Source: JBNAVJ01 sp049700455 (GTDB taxonomy: Bacteria > Bacteroidota > Ignavibacteria > Tepidaquicellales > Tepidaquicellaceae). From it: 64,000 nucleotides of DNA. Below are positions 34,032 through 43,514 of this stretch, in pieces (position 1 is the stretch's first letter; each line of letters begins with the position of its first letter). The translations under genes were made by a program, and so were the position numbers. Where the stretch lies: the NCBI GenBank assembly GCA_049700455.1, contig JBNAVJ010000004.1, positions 62,001 to 126,000 of the forward strand. The letters are read 5' to 3'. The notes below the pieces were generated by a model. That model was not told the origin of the DNA, made no database searches, and saw nothing but the letters and a program-made list of their open reading frames with translations.

Positions 34032-35957
34032 ATGGATACAACCACAAACTTTGAATTAAGTAATACAAAATTTCTGAAGGATATTGAAATTCCAACAGAC
34101 TTAAAAAAACTAAATCTGATAGATTTGCGCCAGCTTACAGATGAATTGCGCGAGTATATTATCGATGTAGTCTCGAAAATTGGAGGTCATCTTGGAGCAT
34201 CACTGGGGGTTGTTGAGTTAACAGTAGCTTTACATTATGTTTTTAATACTCCTGATGATAAAATAATCTGGGATGTAGGACATCAAGCTTATGGACATAA
34301 AGTTTTGACGGGTAGGAAAGAAGCTTTAAAGACTATTCGTCAGCTGGGAGGTATAAGCGGTTTTCTTAAGAGGAGTGAGAGTGATTATGATGTTTTCGGT
34401 GCTGGTCATGCGTCTACTTCACTATCAGCTGCACTTGGGATAGCAACTGCACGTGATTTCTTGAAAAAGAAATACAAAGTTATAGCAGTAATTGGAGATG
34501 GTGCAATGACAGGTGGAATGGCTTATGAGGCAATGAATAACATTGGACTTCTTAAAAAGGATATGATAGTAATCCTCAATGATAACAAGATGTCTATTGC
34601 TCCCAATGTTTGGGCTTTACAAAATTATTTTAATGAGTTAATAATAAAGGAGTCTTATAATAAACTCAGGACAAAAATATGGCATATTACGGAGAAGTTT
34701 GATAAGAAAAGTAGTGATCGACTCAGACAACTGGCAGCAAGAATAGAAGGCAGTATAAAAGGAGTTCTAACACCGGGAATGCTGTTTGAGTCGCTTGGGT
34801 TCAGGTATTTTGGGCCATTTAATGGGCATAATGTTGTGAACCTTGTAAAGCTGTTTGAAGATATAAAGAATATAAAAGGTCCCATACTTATACATATATA
34901 TACAGAAAAAGGGAAAGGACTTCCTTATGCCGAACAGCATACGCAGAAACTTCACGCTCTGAATCCATTTGACAAAGCAACTGGAATTGAATTAAAAAAG
35001 TCCAGTGTTCCTTCATATACACAAATTTTTGGTGAAGCCATTACTGAGCTTGCAGCACGAAACGAGAACATTGTTGGTATAACTGCAGCGATGCCAGATG
35101 GGACAGGGCTCAATATTTTAAAAGAGAAAATTCCTGAAAGATATTTTGATGTCGGAATTGCTGAACAACATGCTGTAACATTTTCAGCTGGACTTGCGAC
35201 AGAAGGATTTACACCTGTTGCGGCAATTTATTCAACTTTTTTACAACGTGCATTTGACCAGATAATTCACGATGTAGCTCTCCAGAAATTGCCTGTGATT
35301 TTTGCTATTGATAGAGGGGGTCTTGTTGGGGCTGATGGTCCTACCCATCATGGGACGTTTGATCTTACCTATTTACGATTAATTCCTAATATGGTTGTGA
35401 TGGCTCCGAAAGATGAAGCTGAACTCAGGAATATGCTTTATACGGCTACTCTCTACAGGAAAGGGCCTATTGCTCTTCGTTATCCTCGTGGGAATGCTGT
35501 TGGTGTTCCTATTACTGAATTTGAACAAATTGAAATAGGAAAAGGCGAGCTTCTTAAGGATGGTTCTGATATTGCAATTCTTGGTATAGGTAATATGGCA
35601 ACTAATGCCCTGAAAGCAGCACTGAATCTTGAAAAACAGGGTATATCTGCAGCGGCTTATAATATGAGATTTGTTAAGCCACTTGATGTTGTACTTCTAA
35701 AAGAGATATTTGAGCGATTTGATAAGATTTTAACTGTCGAAGATAATACAATTATTGGTGGTTTTGGAAGTGCTGTTGCTGAGTTTGCTGTACAATATGG
35801 CTATAAAAATGATATTTTGTTGCACGGTATTCCGGATAAGTTCATTGAACATGGAACACCGGCAGAGTTACATAATATGTTGAAACTCGATGTAGAAGGT
35901 ATTGCTACTGTTACAGTTGAATTTTTGAATAGAAAAAAGGTAAAGTATGATTTCTAA
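34032..35957 (+). CDS. dxs: 1-deoxy-D-xylulose-5-phosphate synthase
   Basis: Dxs is the thiamine-diphosphate enzyme that starts the MEP isoprenoid pathway from pyruvate and glyceraldehyde-3-phosphate. Visible motifs are SKIGGHLGASLGVVELTVAL, WDVGHQAYGHKVLTGR, the diphosphate/Mg site VIGDGAMTGGMAYEAMNN, and AEQHAVTFSAGLATEG and DRGGLVGADGPTHHG in the second half. At 641 residues it is full length. It ends 3 bp before miaB. Confidence 0.97.
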   Translation: MDTTTNFELSNTKFLKDIEIPTDLKKLNLIDLRQLTDELREYIIDVVSKIGGHLGASLGVVELTVALHYVFNTPDDKIIWDVGHQAYGHKVLTGRKEALKTIRQLGGISGFLKRSESDYDVFGAGHASTSLSAALGIATARDFLKKKYKVIAVIGDGAMTGGMAYEAMNNIGLLKKDMIVILNDNKMSIAPNVWALQNYFNELIIKESYNKLRTKIWHITEKFDKKSSDRLRQLAARIEGSIKGVLTPGMLFESLGFRYFGPFNGHNVVNLVKLFEDIKNIKGPILIHIYTEKGKGLPYAEQHTQKLHALNPFDKATGIELKKSSVPSYTQIFGEAITELAARNENIVGITAAMPDGTGLNILKEKIPERYFDVGIAEQHAVTFSAGLATEGFTPVAAIYSTFLQRAFDQIIHDVALQKLPVIFAIDRGGLVGADGPTHHGTFDLTYLRLIPNMVVMAPKDEAELRNMLYTATLYRKGPIALRYPRGNAVGVPITEFEQIEIGKGELLKDGSDIAILGIGNMATNALKAALNLEKQGISAAAYNMRFVKPLDVVLLKEIFERFDKILTVEDNTIIGGFGSAVAEFAVQYGYKNDILLHGIPDKFIEHGTPAELHNMLKLDVEGIATVTVEFLNRKKVKYDF

Positions 35958-35960
35958 TAT

Positions 35961-37322
35961 ATGTTTGAAGTAGTTAATCAACATATTACCAGACACAATA
36001 AGATAAACAACGACAAGAAAGTTTATATTGAAACCTACGGTTGCCAGATGAACATTGCAGACTCTGAAATTGTGTTAAGTGTACTCAGCAAATTTGGTTA
36101 TAACAGTGTTGATAATCTGGAGCAATCAGATTTAATTTTAATTAATACCTGCAGCATACGAGAACATGCTGAGGAGAGAATACACCAGCGGCTTAATAAC
36201 CTGAAAGTTTTCAAACGCAAGAATCCAACCCTGATAATTGGTATCCTTGGTTGTATGGCTGAAAGGATGCGCAAAGAGATATTGGCAAAACATCAGATTG
36301 TTGATTTAATTGTAGGACCTGATGAGTATAGAAAGCTTCCGCAACTCATTGAGAATTTTGTAGAGACAGGAGAAAAGGGAATCGCAGTTAAACTCTCAAG
36401 AGTAGAAACTTATGATGATATAACGCCTGTGAGAAAAGATGGCGTTACTGCATTTGTTTCTGTGATGAGAGGATGTGATAAGTTCTGTACTTTTTGTGTT
36501 GTTCCGTTTACAAGAGGTAGAGAGCGAAGTCGTAAACTCGAGAGTATTGTTGATGAGGTTAAATATCTTTATGACGAAGGCATAAGAGAAGTTACACTCT
36601 TAGGGCAGAATGTAAATTCTTATAATGATGGGGGAAGGGATTTTGCAATGCTTTTGCGCAAGGTTGCCATTGCCGTTCCGGCAATGAGAATAAGGTATAC
36701 CACTTCCCACCCTTATGACCTGTCTGATAGGTTACTAGAAACTATGGCTGAGTTCAATAATATATGTAAGTACATACATCTGCCCATACAGTCAGGATCT
36801 GATAGGATTTTAAGATTAATGAACAGGTTGTATACGGTTAAAGGGTATATGGAGCGACTTAATAAAGCCAGGCAGTTGATGCCTTCAATAGGACTTTCAA
36901 CTGATATTATTGTCGGGTTTCCAACGGAAACTGAAGCAGATCATAAAATGACAGTTGATTTGATGAAGGAAGTTCAGTATGATGGTGCATTTATGTTTGC
37001 ATATTCCCCTCGTGAAAATACTAAAGCTGCAAATATGCCTGATGCCGTACCAGTGGATATTAAAAAATGTAGATTGGAAGAAATAATTGAAATACAAAGG
37101 GAAATCTCTTACCATAGAAATAGGAATATGATTGGTACTGTTCAGGAAATTCTTCTTGAAAGCACCAGTAAAAAATCTCCTGATTTTCTGATGGGAAGAA
37201 CAGATTGTAACAAGTCTGTTATTGTTGCAAAAGGTGTTTATAAAATAGGGGACTTAAGAAAGGTAAAGATTTTTAAGGTAAATTCTGCTACATTATTTGG
37301 AGAGATTGTAACAGATGCGTGA
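35961..37322 (+). CDS. miaB: tRNA-2-methylthio-N6-dimethylallyladenosine synthase MiaB
   Basis: MiaB adds the methylthio group at A37 of tRNAs that read UNN codons. Three cysteines for the auxiliary cluster are Cys28, Cys64 and Cys98 (ETYGCQMN, NTCSIREHA, LGCMAERM). The radical-SAM CX3CX2C is Cys172/176/179 (GCDKFCTFCVVPFTRGRE). A TRAM domain closes the 453 residues. The last 8 bp overlap the start of the acyltransferase gene. Pairing with dxs is functionally sensible because its substrate needs isoprenoid precursor. Confidence 0.97.
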   Translation: MFEVVNQHITRHNKINNDKKVYIETYGCQMNIADSEIVLSVLSKFGYNSVDNLEQSDLILINTCSIREHAEERIHQRLNNLKVFKRKNPTLIIGILGCMAERMRKEILAKHQIVDLIVGPDEYRKLPQLIENFVETGEKGIAVKLSRVETYDDITPVRKDGVTAFVSVMRGCDKFCTFCVVPFTRGRERSRKLESIVDEVKYLYDEGIREVTLLGQNVNSYNDGGRDFAMLLRKVAIAVPAMRIRYTTSHPYDLSDRLLETMAEFNNICKYIHLPIQSGSDRILRLMNRLYTVKGYMERLNKARQLMPSIGLSTDIIVGFPTETEADHKMTVDLMKEVQYDGAFMFAYSPRENTKAANMPDAVPVDIKKCRLEEIIEIQREISYHRNRNMIGTVQEILLESTSKKSPDFLMGRTDCNKSVIVAKGVYKIGDLRKVKIFKVNSATLFGEIVTDA

Positions 37323-38204
37323 TAGATTAATATTATTTATTTTTTTAGTTGTTGCTTTTTTTGTCAGGAGACTTCCCTTGAAGTTAGTGCAGCGTATGGG
37401 AAAGTTAATGGGGTTGTTTTTTTTTATCTTGTTCCGTTCAGAAAAGAAGTTGCTCTCAGCAACTTAACGCGTTGCTTCCCTGAGAAAAACCCCCAATGGA
37501 GGAAAGATATCCTTAAGAAATGTTACATTAATCTTGGTATTATTCTTTTCGAGATACTTTACTTTCCTAAACTCAAGAAAGATACGCTTGAGACTTTTGT
37601 ATCATTTGAAAACCATCATCTTGTAGTACAGGCTCTTCAGAAAGGGAAAGGGACTTTCTTTATTAGTGGACATATCTCAAACTGGGAACTTACCGCTTTT
37701 GCTTACGCAAGAATGTTTAGAACCCATCTTAATATTGTTGCTAAAACCCAATCCAACAAATTTGTAAATAGAAAACTCAACGAATATCGTGAATTAAGTG
37801 GTAACGAGATTCTCGAAACAGGCTCATCATTAAGGTCAATTTTTCAAAAGATATTACAAAATGAGATAGTTTGTTTTCTTGTTGATCAATCAGCTCCTCC
37901 AGATTATTCAGTTTACTCAAAGTTTTTTAATACGAGAGTCTCCACATTTAATGGCCCAGCTAAAATGGCATTAAAATATCAAACGGAATTATTGTTTGCT
38001 TACGGGATTCGTTCTAAGAATTATAAGTATTACATAACTCTTGAAAAGATTGGGTATGATGATATTAAAGAATATTCCGAAGAGAATATCCAGAAGCTTA
38101 CCGATAGAATTAACGAGAAATTAGAAGGTGTTATTAGAAAGTATCCAGACCAGTGGCTATGGGTACATCGAAGATTTAAACATATTAAAAACGATAGTGA
38201 ATAA
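37315..38204 (+). pseudogene. Frameshifted LpxL/HtrB-type lipid A acyltransferase
   Basis: The ATG at 37315 overlaps miaB by 8 bp and begins a normal N-terminus for a lysophospholipid acyltransferase (LPLKLVQRMGKLMG). That frame stops at 37465-37467. From 37449 the next frame continues the family sequence without interruption: VALSNLTRCFPE, then GHISNWE (acyltransferase HX4E box), to a TAA at 38202. One missing base in the A4 run at 37442-37445 would explain the break; an A5 run would read S-E-K-E-V-A-L-S-N-L. Lipid A acylation at the inner membrane is the expected role, next to other LPS genes. A sequencing or assembly error, a true pseudogene or phase variation are all possible. Confidence 0.85.
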
Positions 38205-39219
38205 AGTTTTAATTATACAGACTTCATTTCTTGGTGATGTTATACTTACGCTTCCAATTGCTCAGGCACTGAAATCATTTGATAATAATATAAAGGTAAC
38301 TTTTCTGGTTATTCCTGAAGTGAAAAACGCACTGGAGAATAATCTTTTTGTTGATGAAATCTTAGTATATGATAAACGAAAATTGTCTTATAGTTTGAAA
38401 GAATTCTTTAAGATTATCAGGACTATTAAAGAAAGAAATTTTGATACTATTGTATGTCCACATAGGTCATTGCGTTCTGCTTTAATAACGCGTTACAGTG
38501 GGGTGCAGAGAAAGATAGGATTTGATTCATCAGCTACTACCAGCTATTTTACGGATGTTGTTTCCTATCGTAAAGAGGCACATGAGATAATAAGGAACCT
38601 TTCCTTGCTTGCTCCGCTTGGTATTATTCACAATGAAATCTTAAGTCCAAAACTTTTTCCATCAGAAGAAGATAAAAAGTTTGTTGCGAATGTTTTAAAA
38701 CAAGTAGGAATACGGGAGGATGAAAAAATAGTTGCAATAGCTCCGGGGTCAGTATGGTTTACTAAAAGATTCCCTGAGTATAAATTTACTAAATTACTGG
38801 ATATGCTTAAACCTGCCGGGGTAGCAGTGGTTCTTGTTGGAGGGAAGGATGACGAGGGTTTGTGTGGTATGATTAGGGTTAAAACAAAAAATTATAAAAC
38901 TTATAATTTAGCAGGGAAACTTACAGTTCTTCAAACTGCAGAATTGTTAAAGAGAGCCGCAGTGCTTATAACAAATGATTCAGCACCCCTGCACATAGGA
39001 AATGCAATGGGGACGCGTGTTATTGCAATTTTTGGTTCAACAGTTCCGGAGTTTGGTTTTTATCCCTATGGTAGTAATGATGTAATATTTCAGATATTAA
39101 ACCTGCCCTGTCGTCCCTGTGGCATTCATGGGAGAAGGAAATGCCCTATAAAAACTTTTGATTGTATGACTCAAATTAATGAAATGGAAATAGTCAAAGA
39201 AATACAAAAAGGTCTTTAA
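38197..39219 (+). CDS. Glycosyltransferase family 9 (heptosyltransferase-like)
   Basis: This is a GT-B fold sugar transferase of LPS core assembly. The start MNKVLIIQTSFLGDVILTLP is the family hallmark and is reached from the GTG at 38197. The frame also contains an upstream ATG at 38128 inside the preceding gene, which I discount. The C-terminal domain has IAPGSVWFTKRFPEYKF, a UDP/ADP-sugar type segment LLITNDSAPLHIGNAMG (written here from VLITNDSAPLHIGNAMG) and CRPCGIHGRRKCP. The 8-bp overlap with the acyltransferase stop suggests coupling. Heptose specificity is inferred from family only. Confidence 0.85.
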   Translation: MNKVLIIQTSFLGDVILTLPIAQALKSFDNNIKVTFLVIPEVKNALENNLFVDEILVYDKRKLSYSLKEFFKIIRTIKERNFDTIVCPHRSLRSALITRYSGVQRKIGFDSSATTSYFTDVVSYRKEAHEIIRNLSLLAPLGIIHNEILSPKLFPSEEDKKFVANVLKQVGIREDEKIVAIAPGSVWFTKRFPEYKFTKLLDMLKPAGVAVVLVGGKDDEGLCGMIRVKTKNYKTYNLAGKLTVLQTAELLKRAAVLITNDSAPLHIGNAMGTRVIAIFGSTVPEFGFYPYGSNDVIFQILNLPCRPCGIHGRRKCPIKTFDCMTQINEMEIVKEIQKGL

Positions 39220-39220
39220 C

Positions 39221-39829
39221 TTATCCTTTTATAATTCTGTTTACATACTTACCAAGCATATCAAATTCAAAGTTTACGCGATCACCCGGTTTTAGAAATT
39301 TAAAGTTTGTTACTTCATAGGTATGAGGTATTATAGCTACTTTAATGGTTACCCATTTTTTAGTTTCCTTAACAATGTCTGCAACTGTAAGACTCACGCC
39401 ATTAATTGCTATTGAACCGACGTAAATAATATAGTTTCTAAATTTGGCGGGGAAATCAAAGAAAAATTCCCAACTATCCAGAAGACTAACAATTTTTTTC
39501 ACAAAACCAGTTGTATCAATATGACCCTGAACAATATGTCCATCAAGGGTGGAGTGGAGTTTTACAGGTTTTTCAAGATTAACCATCTGTCCAACTTTTA
39601 AGTCTCCGAGATTTGTTTTTTTCAAAGACTCATTTACTGTCGTAAATTCAAATGTGTTCTTTCCCACTTTTTCGATGGTCATACAGGCTCCATTAATTGC
39701 CATGCTTAAACCAGTTTTTTCTCCTTTAAGGTAATCCTTTTTTGTAGGTTGTATGCGAAACTTAATACTATCTCCCTTTTTAACAATGGAGATTACTTTT
39801 CCCATATCGGTAACTATTCCTGTGAACAT
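39221..39829 (-). CDS. ribE: Riboflavin synthase, alpha chain
   Basis: This enzyme dismutates two 6,7-dimethyl-8-ribityllumazines into riboflavin. It has the typical start MFTGIVTDMGKV and two tandem lumazine-binding repeats: the first includes GACMTIEKVG and HSTLDGHIVQGHIDTTG, the second SIAINGVSLTVADI and PHTYEVTNFKFLKPGDRVN. The 202 residues are the normal length. It follows ribD after 4 bp and converges on the GT9 gene with only a single base between the stops. Confidence 0.96.
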   Translation of the reverse strand: MFTGIVTDMGKVISIVKKGDSIKFRIQPTKKDYLKGEKTGLSMAINGACMTIEKVGKNTFEFTTVNESLKKTNLGDLKVGQMVNLEKPVKLHSTLDGHIVQGHIDTTGFVKKIVSLLDSWEFFFDFPAKFRNYIIYVGSIAINGVSLTVADIVKETKKWVTIKVAIIPHTYEVTNFKFLKPGDRVNFEFDMLGKYVNRIIKG

Positions 39830-39833
39830 TATA

Positions 39834-40916
39834 TTATTTTTTTAAGTGAATAAAAATATCGTTTCCTAATTTCCTGAGTTCTGTAATAGTAAGATTTTTT
39901 GTTTGCTTCAAATTATCAATTTTAAAATCATCAAACGATGAAATTCCCTGTCCTACAATTTTAGGGGATATAAAGATAATCAGTTCGTCAAAATATTTTG
40001 ATTGGATAAATTGCGAGAACACTGACTTCCCGCCTTCAATAAGGACGCTTGCAATTCCAAGTCTGGCAAGTTTTTTCAAAACAGTTGATAAATTAAAATG
40101 TGAACCAGCTATCGGAATATAATTTACAAAAGGTTTCAAAGGGTTGACGTTTTTATTTAATGCTTTGGTTGAAACCATAACATAGGTCTTATGTATATAT
40201 TTGTCTGTAAATACTTTTCTATCCGCAGGTAAACAATTAGTGCTATCAAGAATTATTCTGTTTGGACTTCTTCCCTTTATCAGGCGAACTGTAAGCGACG
40301 GATTATCATAAAGTACAGTGTTCTTTCCTACAAGCACCGCATCATAGATGCTTCTCAATCTATGAACTTCTTTAAGTGATTCGTTTGAGGTGATATATTT
40401 TGATGAAAAGTTGTGGAGGGCAATTTTTCCATCAAGAGATTGAGCAACCTTTAAAGTAATATAGGGAAGACTGGTTGTGATGTATTTGAAAAAAAACTTG
40501 TTTAAATCTTTTGATTCATCTACCAATACATTTGTAATTACTTCAACTCCTTTCTCTCTGAGTTTTCTGATACCTTTACCTTTGACAATGGGATTTGGGT
40601 CAGGTGTTCCAATCACCACCTTTTTTATTTTTTCCTGCAGGATTCTATCTACACAGGGCGGGGTTTTCCCGTGGTGAACGCAGGGTTCCAGGTTTACATA
40701 AAGTATACTGTCTTTCGGTTTGAAGCCTTTACTTTTTGCATCAAGTATTGCTTCAATCTCTGCATGGTTACCTCCAAAGTGGTGGTGGTAGCCCTTGCCA
40801 ATAATATGACCATCTTTCATAATTATACACCCTACAAGTGGGTTTGGGGAGACATATCCTTCACCTTTGCGGGCTAACTTCAGACATTCAGCCATTATCT
40901 TTTCGTGTTTTGTCAT
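39834..40916 (-). CDS. ribD: Bifunctional riboflavin deaminase-reductase
   Basis: RibD carries out the deamination and reduction steps of riboflavin synthesis. The N-terminal deaminase zinc site is HHHFGGNHAEIEAI (His-Ala-Glu) with LEPCVHHGKTPPCVD. The reductase half includes YITLKVAQSLDGKIAL and SVLIEGGKSVFSQFI. The 360-residue length is standard. Its start overlaps the end of the upstream GT2 gene by 4 bp. Confidence 0.96.
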   Translation of the reverse strand: MTKHEKIMAECLKLARKGEGYVSPNPLVGCIIMKDGHIIGKGYHHHFGGNHAEIEAILDAKSKGFKPKDSILYVNLEPCVHHGKTPPCVDRILQEKIKKVVIGTPDPNPIVKGKGIRKLREKGVEVITNVLVDESKDLNKFFFKYITTSLPYITLKVAQSLDGKIALHNFSSKYITSNESLKEVHRLRSIYDAVLVGKNTVLYDNPSLTVRLIKGRSPNRIILDSTNCLPADRKVFTDKYIHKTYVMVSTKALNKNVNPLKPFVNYIPIAGSHFNLSTVLKKLARLGIASVLIEGGKSVFSQFIQSKYFDELIIFISPKIVGQGISSFDDFKIDNLKQTKNLTITELRKLGNDIFIHLKK

Positions 40917-41569
40917 TGTAATTTATTTTTTGCTTTTTCCCTGCTTAGAATACTGTCGCTGGAGTCGCGGTAATATCTGTAAGAATATTCTATAAACTCT
41001 TTCACATTGCAAATTGATTTTGCTTTTTTTAAAAAATGTGAATCATAAGAATAAATGTTTCTGAAGCCCCCTAACTTCAGGAAGATTTCCTTCTTGCCAA
41101 AGAAGGTTGCACCAATAACGCATTTGTTTAAATGAATTAATCGGTTTCGATTTCTAACATCAGGTACAAAAAAGTCCTCTTCTTCTCCTATTAAAGTTGC
41201 AGGAGAGTATATCAGGTCACATTTTTCTTTTCTGATAAATTCGATTCTTCTCTTTAAATAGTGTGGCCCATATTCATCATCTGAATCCAGAAAAGCAATA
41301 TATTTCCCTTCGCTGATAAGGATGCCAGTGTTAAGTGAAAGTGCCGCTCCTCTATTTGAGTGTCTGAGGTATTTGATAAAGGAGTAAGATTTTGCCAGTG
41401 GTATGATGTTTCGTTCTATACTATCAGTACTTCCGTCATCTATGATTATTATTTCGAGATCTGTAAAGCTTTGTGAAAAAATTGAGTTAATGGCTCTTTG
41501 AAACTTTCTACGGCGGTTGAATACAGTTACTATAATGCTAACTAAATATGTAGGTTTTGATGTGTTCAA
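40913..41569 (-). CDS. Family 2 glycosyltransferase
   Basis: This is a GT-A inverting transferase: VSIIVTVFNRRRKF at the N-terminus, ITIIDDGSTDS-type nucleotide site (seen as IIIDDGSTDS) and the metal-binding acidic triad region YIAFLDSDDEY. I choose the TTG at 41569 because it overlaps the EnvC-like stop as TTGA and starts right at the fold. The ATG at 41620 would give a 17-residue extension coded inside the LytM region. About 218 residues. Acceptor unknown; it sits in an envelope gene cluster. Confidence 0.82.
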   Translation of the reverse strand: MNTSKPTYLVSIIVTVFNRRRKFQRAINSIFSQSFTDLEIIIIDDGSTDSIERNIIPLAKSYSFIKYLRHSNRGAALSLNTGILISEGKYIAFLDSDDEYGPHYLKRRIEFIRKEKCDLIYSPATLIGEEEDFFVPDVRNRNRLIHLNKCVIGATFFGKKEIFLKLGGFRNIYSYDSHFLKKAKSICNVKEFIEYSYRYYRDSSDSILSREKAKNKLQ

Positions 41570-42726
41570 AATAATTTTTTTACCCAGTTGGTTGGATTGA
41601 GATTTCTTTTCCCTTCCCATATTTCGTAATGAAAAGCCTGCCCCATTGGATTGTCACCTGTTTTAGCAATCAAGTATCCTGCTTTAACGGTTTGTCCTGT
41701 ACTAACATTAACTTCACTTAAAGATGAATACACAGTTCTATAAAGTGAATCATGTTGCACAATTACAGTTAGACCGAAATAGGGGACTCTTATAATTGCT
41801 TCAATAGTTCCATCATAGACAACCCTTACATTAGATTTTCTTGCAATTGACACGTCTATTCCATAATTATTCTCTAAAGTGGCTGTTTCGGTGTTGGTAA
41901 AAACTCCATAAGGATTAATTATGTTAATACTCTCAACCGGGAATATAAGTTGTCCCTTAAGTTCGGGAAACTTTTTTGTCCCATAGGTAGGGGTCGTATA
42001 CAGATTGTATACAAAATCGGTTTTTATATCAGAAAGTTCCTGCTGTATTTCATTGATAAAGGTGTTTTTCTTATCAATCTGCCTTTTGATAACCTCATTT
42101 GCAGTGGCTAATGAGTCTACCATTTTTTCATAACTACTTTTATTAAATAACAATTTGTTTTTTACATCTTTCTTTGTTTTAATATATTCTCGGATAGCGT
42201 TTTTATTCATTGAGGATATTTTCTTTTTTTCTTCGAGAAGAGTTTTTTCTTTCCGCAGATTGTCTAAGGTTCGTTTGCGTGATTCTGTTACTTTGATAAG
42301 ATATTCAAGTTTAACAGTTATCTCATTAAATGACTTTGATGTAAATAAGATTTGTAAATCTATATCTTTGCCGTTTTTATAAAGCCATACTAATTTTCTG
42401 GCAAATTCATCTTTGAGTCTATCATATTTCCCCTGTTGTTTTATTAAGGCTGCTTCTTCTATAATAATTCTGTCAGGGCTTTCCAATCTGGAAGTTTCTA
42501 ACTTTTCGAGTATTTCGGATAGTATTGTAATTTCAGTATTGAGAGAATCAATTTTATCTTTATAAAAATTGATTAATGAATTATTCTGTGTAATCCAATT
42601 TTCAAAAGTAACAATATCACTTTTATAAAAATTTAGTTGCTTAATTAAATCATTTCTGTAACTATAAAGTGGATAAACATTTTCTAAAAACAGGAAGAAA
42701 AAGATTAAAAAAAGAGTTTTTTTCAT
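41566..42726 (-). CDS. EnvC-like murein hydrolase activator with degenerate LytM domain
   Basis: A signal peptide (ending near VYPLYS) is followed by about 230 residues of coiled coil (for example SRKRTLDNLRKEKTLLEEKK) and a C-terminal M23/LytM domain. In that domain the zinc motif HxGxD reads NNYGID: Asn287 replaces His and Asp291 is kept. The HxH motif reads AFHYE, so its first His is lost. EnvC and NlpD carry such inactive LytM domains and activate amidases, so this is probably a regulator in the periplasm. A possible target is the amidase at 30077-30856. It overlaps DUF4292 by 4 bp. Confidence 0.87.
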   Translation of the reverse strand: MKKTLFLIFFFLFLENVYPLYSYRNDLIKQLNFYKSDIVTFENWITQNNSLINFYKDKIDSLNTEITILSEILEKLETSRLESPDRIIIEEAALIKQQGKYDRLKDEFARKLVWLYKNGKDIDLQILFTSKSFNEITVKLEYLIKVTESRKRTLDNLRKEKTLLEEKKKISSMNKNAIREYIKTKKDVKNKLLFNKSSYEKMVDSLATANEVIKRQIDKKNTFINEIQQELSDIKTDFVYNLYTTPTYGTKKFPELKGQLIFPVESINIINPYGVFTNTETATLENNYGIDVSIARKSNVRVVYDGTIEAIIRVPYFGLTVIVQHDSLYRTVYSSLSEVNVSTGQTVKAGYLIAKTGDNPMGQAFHYEIWEGKRNLNPTNWVKKLF

Positions 42727-43514
42727 TTCCAGAAATATTGTTTGGCACTTTTTGGAATTACCATTTTAAACTTTAAAGCTCCGGGGTTAAGCTCAGTTTT
42801 TTCATAGGTGATGTAAACAAACTGTCTGGATGCAGGACGGGAAATAGTGATTTTCCCCGGGATACTAACTTTATTATGGACAATATAATCACTGTATTCT
42901 ATAATAAGTTCTTGTTTTTGTAGTAAATCGTTTTTTATAAATTTTTTGACATCGAATGTTGACTTTGAAATCACAAGCAGTCTATAGCGATTATCAAATT
43001 TATTTTTAAATGATAAAATATAAACATCAGCACTATCTTTGAGTCTCCACTCAGTTGTGTTAGAATCTATTAAATTAAATGAACCCGTGAAAGCATTCAT
43101 TATTTCGTCGAATTCTAAATCGATTTTAAGTAGAATACGGATATTATCTCTTGTTGTATAACCTCGAATTACATAATTGTCGTATATGTTTTGATAAATA
43201 AAGTTATTTCTGGTAAGTAAAATTTTGGCTATGTCAATTCCAAATGGCCCTTCTATGAATACAAAAGCACTATCTGGCTGATGTATGCTTAGTGTAAGAC
43301 TTCCATCATTTGACATTGAAGGGGTATCAAAACTTATATTGCCTTCTGCATTTAATGAGGTTAGAAGTTGATTTCTTATTGCAAAGGTTTTCTGTAAAAT
43401 TTCAAGTTGAGTTGATATAGAATCTCTGGCTTGTTGAGTAAATGGAAATGCAAAATCAGTGAAAATAAAAACAAGACTCAGTATTGGCAATAATAGTTTT
43501 GTTTTAATGAGCAT
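42723..43514 (-). CDS. DUF4292-like periplasmic protein
   Basis: The protein has an N-terminal signal segment (KLLLPILSLVFIF) and a beta-rich body in which FVFIEGPFGIDIAKILLT matches the DUF4292 pattern of Bacteroidota; LolA/LolB-like folds are suggested for this family. The ATG at 43514 is preferred to the one at 43529 because it gives a clean signal peptide and an 11-bp overlap with the preceding gene. In Bacteroidota this family commonly lies next to EnvC-type genes, as here. Function is unproven; an envelope or lipoprotein-handling role is possible. Confidence 0.72.
   Translation of the reverse strand: MLIKTKLLLPILSLVFIFTDFAFPFTQQARDSISTQLEILQKTFAIRNQLLTSLNAEGNISFDTPSMSNDGSLTLSIHQPDSAFVFIEGPFGIDIAKILLTRNNFIYQNIYDNYVIRGYTTRDNIRILLKIDLEFDEIMNAFTGSFNLIDSNTTEWRLKDSADVYILSFKNKFDNRYRLLVISKSTFDVKKFIKNDLLQKQELIIEYSDYIVHNKVSIPGKITISRPASRQFVYITYEKTELNPGALKFKMVIPKSAKQYFWK

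Noticed and set aside
37713..38204. A stand-alone 163-residue acyltransferase fragment
   Set aside because: The same frame continues upstream to 37449 and joins the ATG frame at 37315; it is the 3' part of one frameshifted gene.
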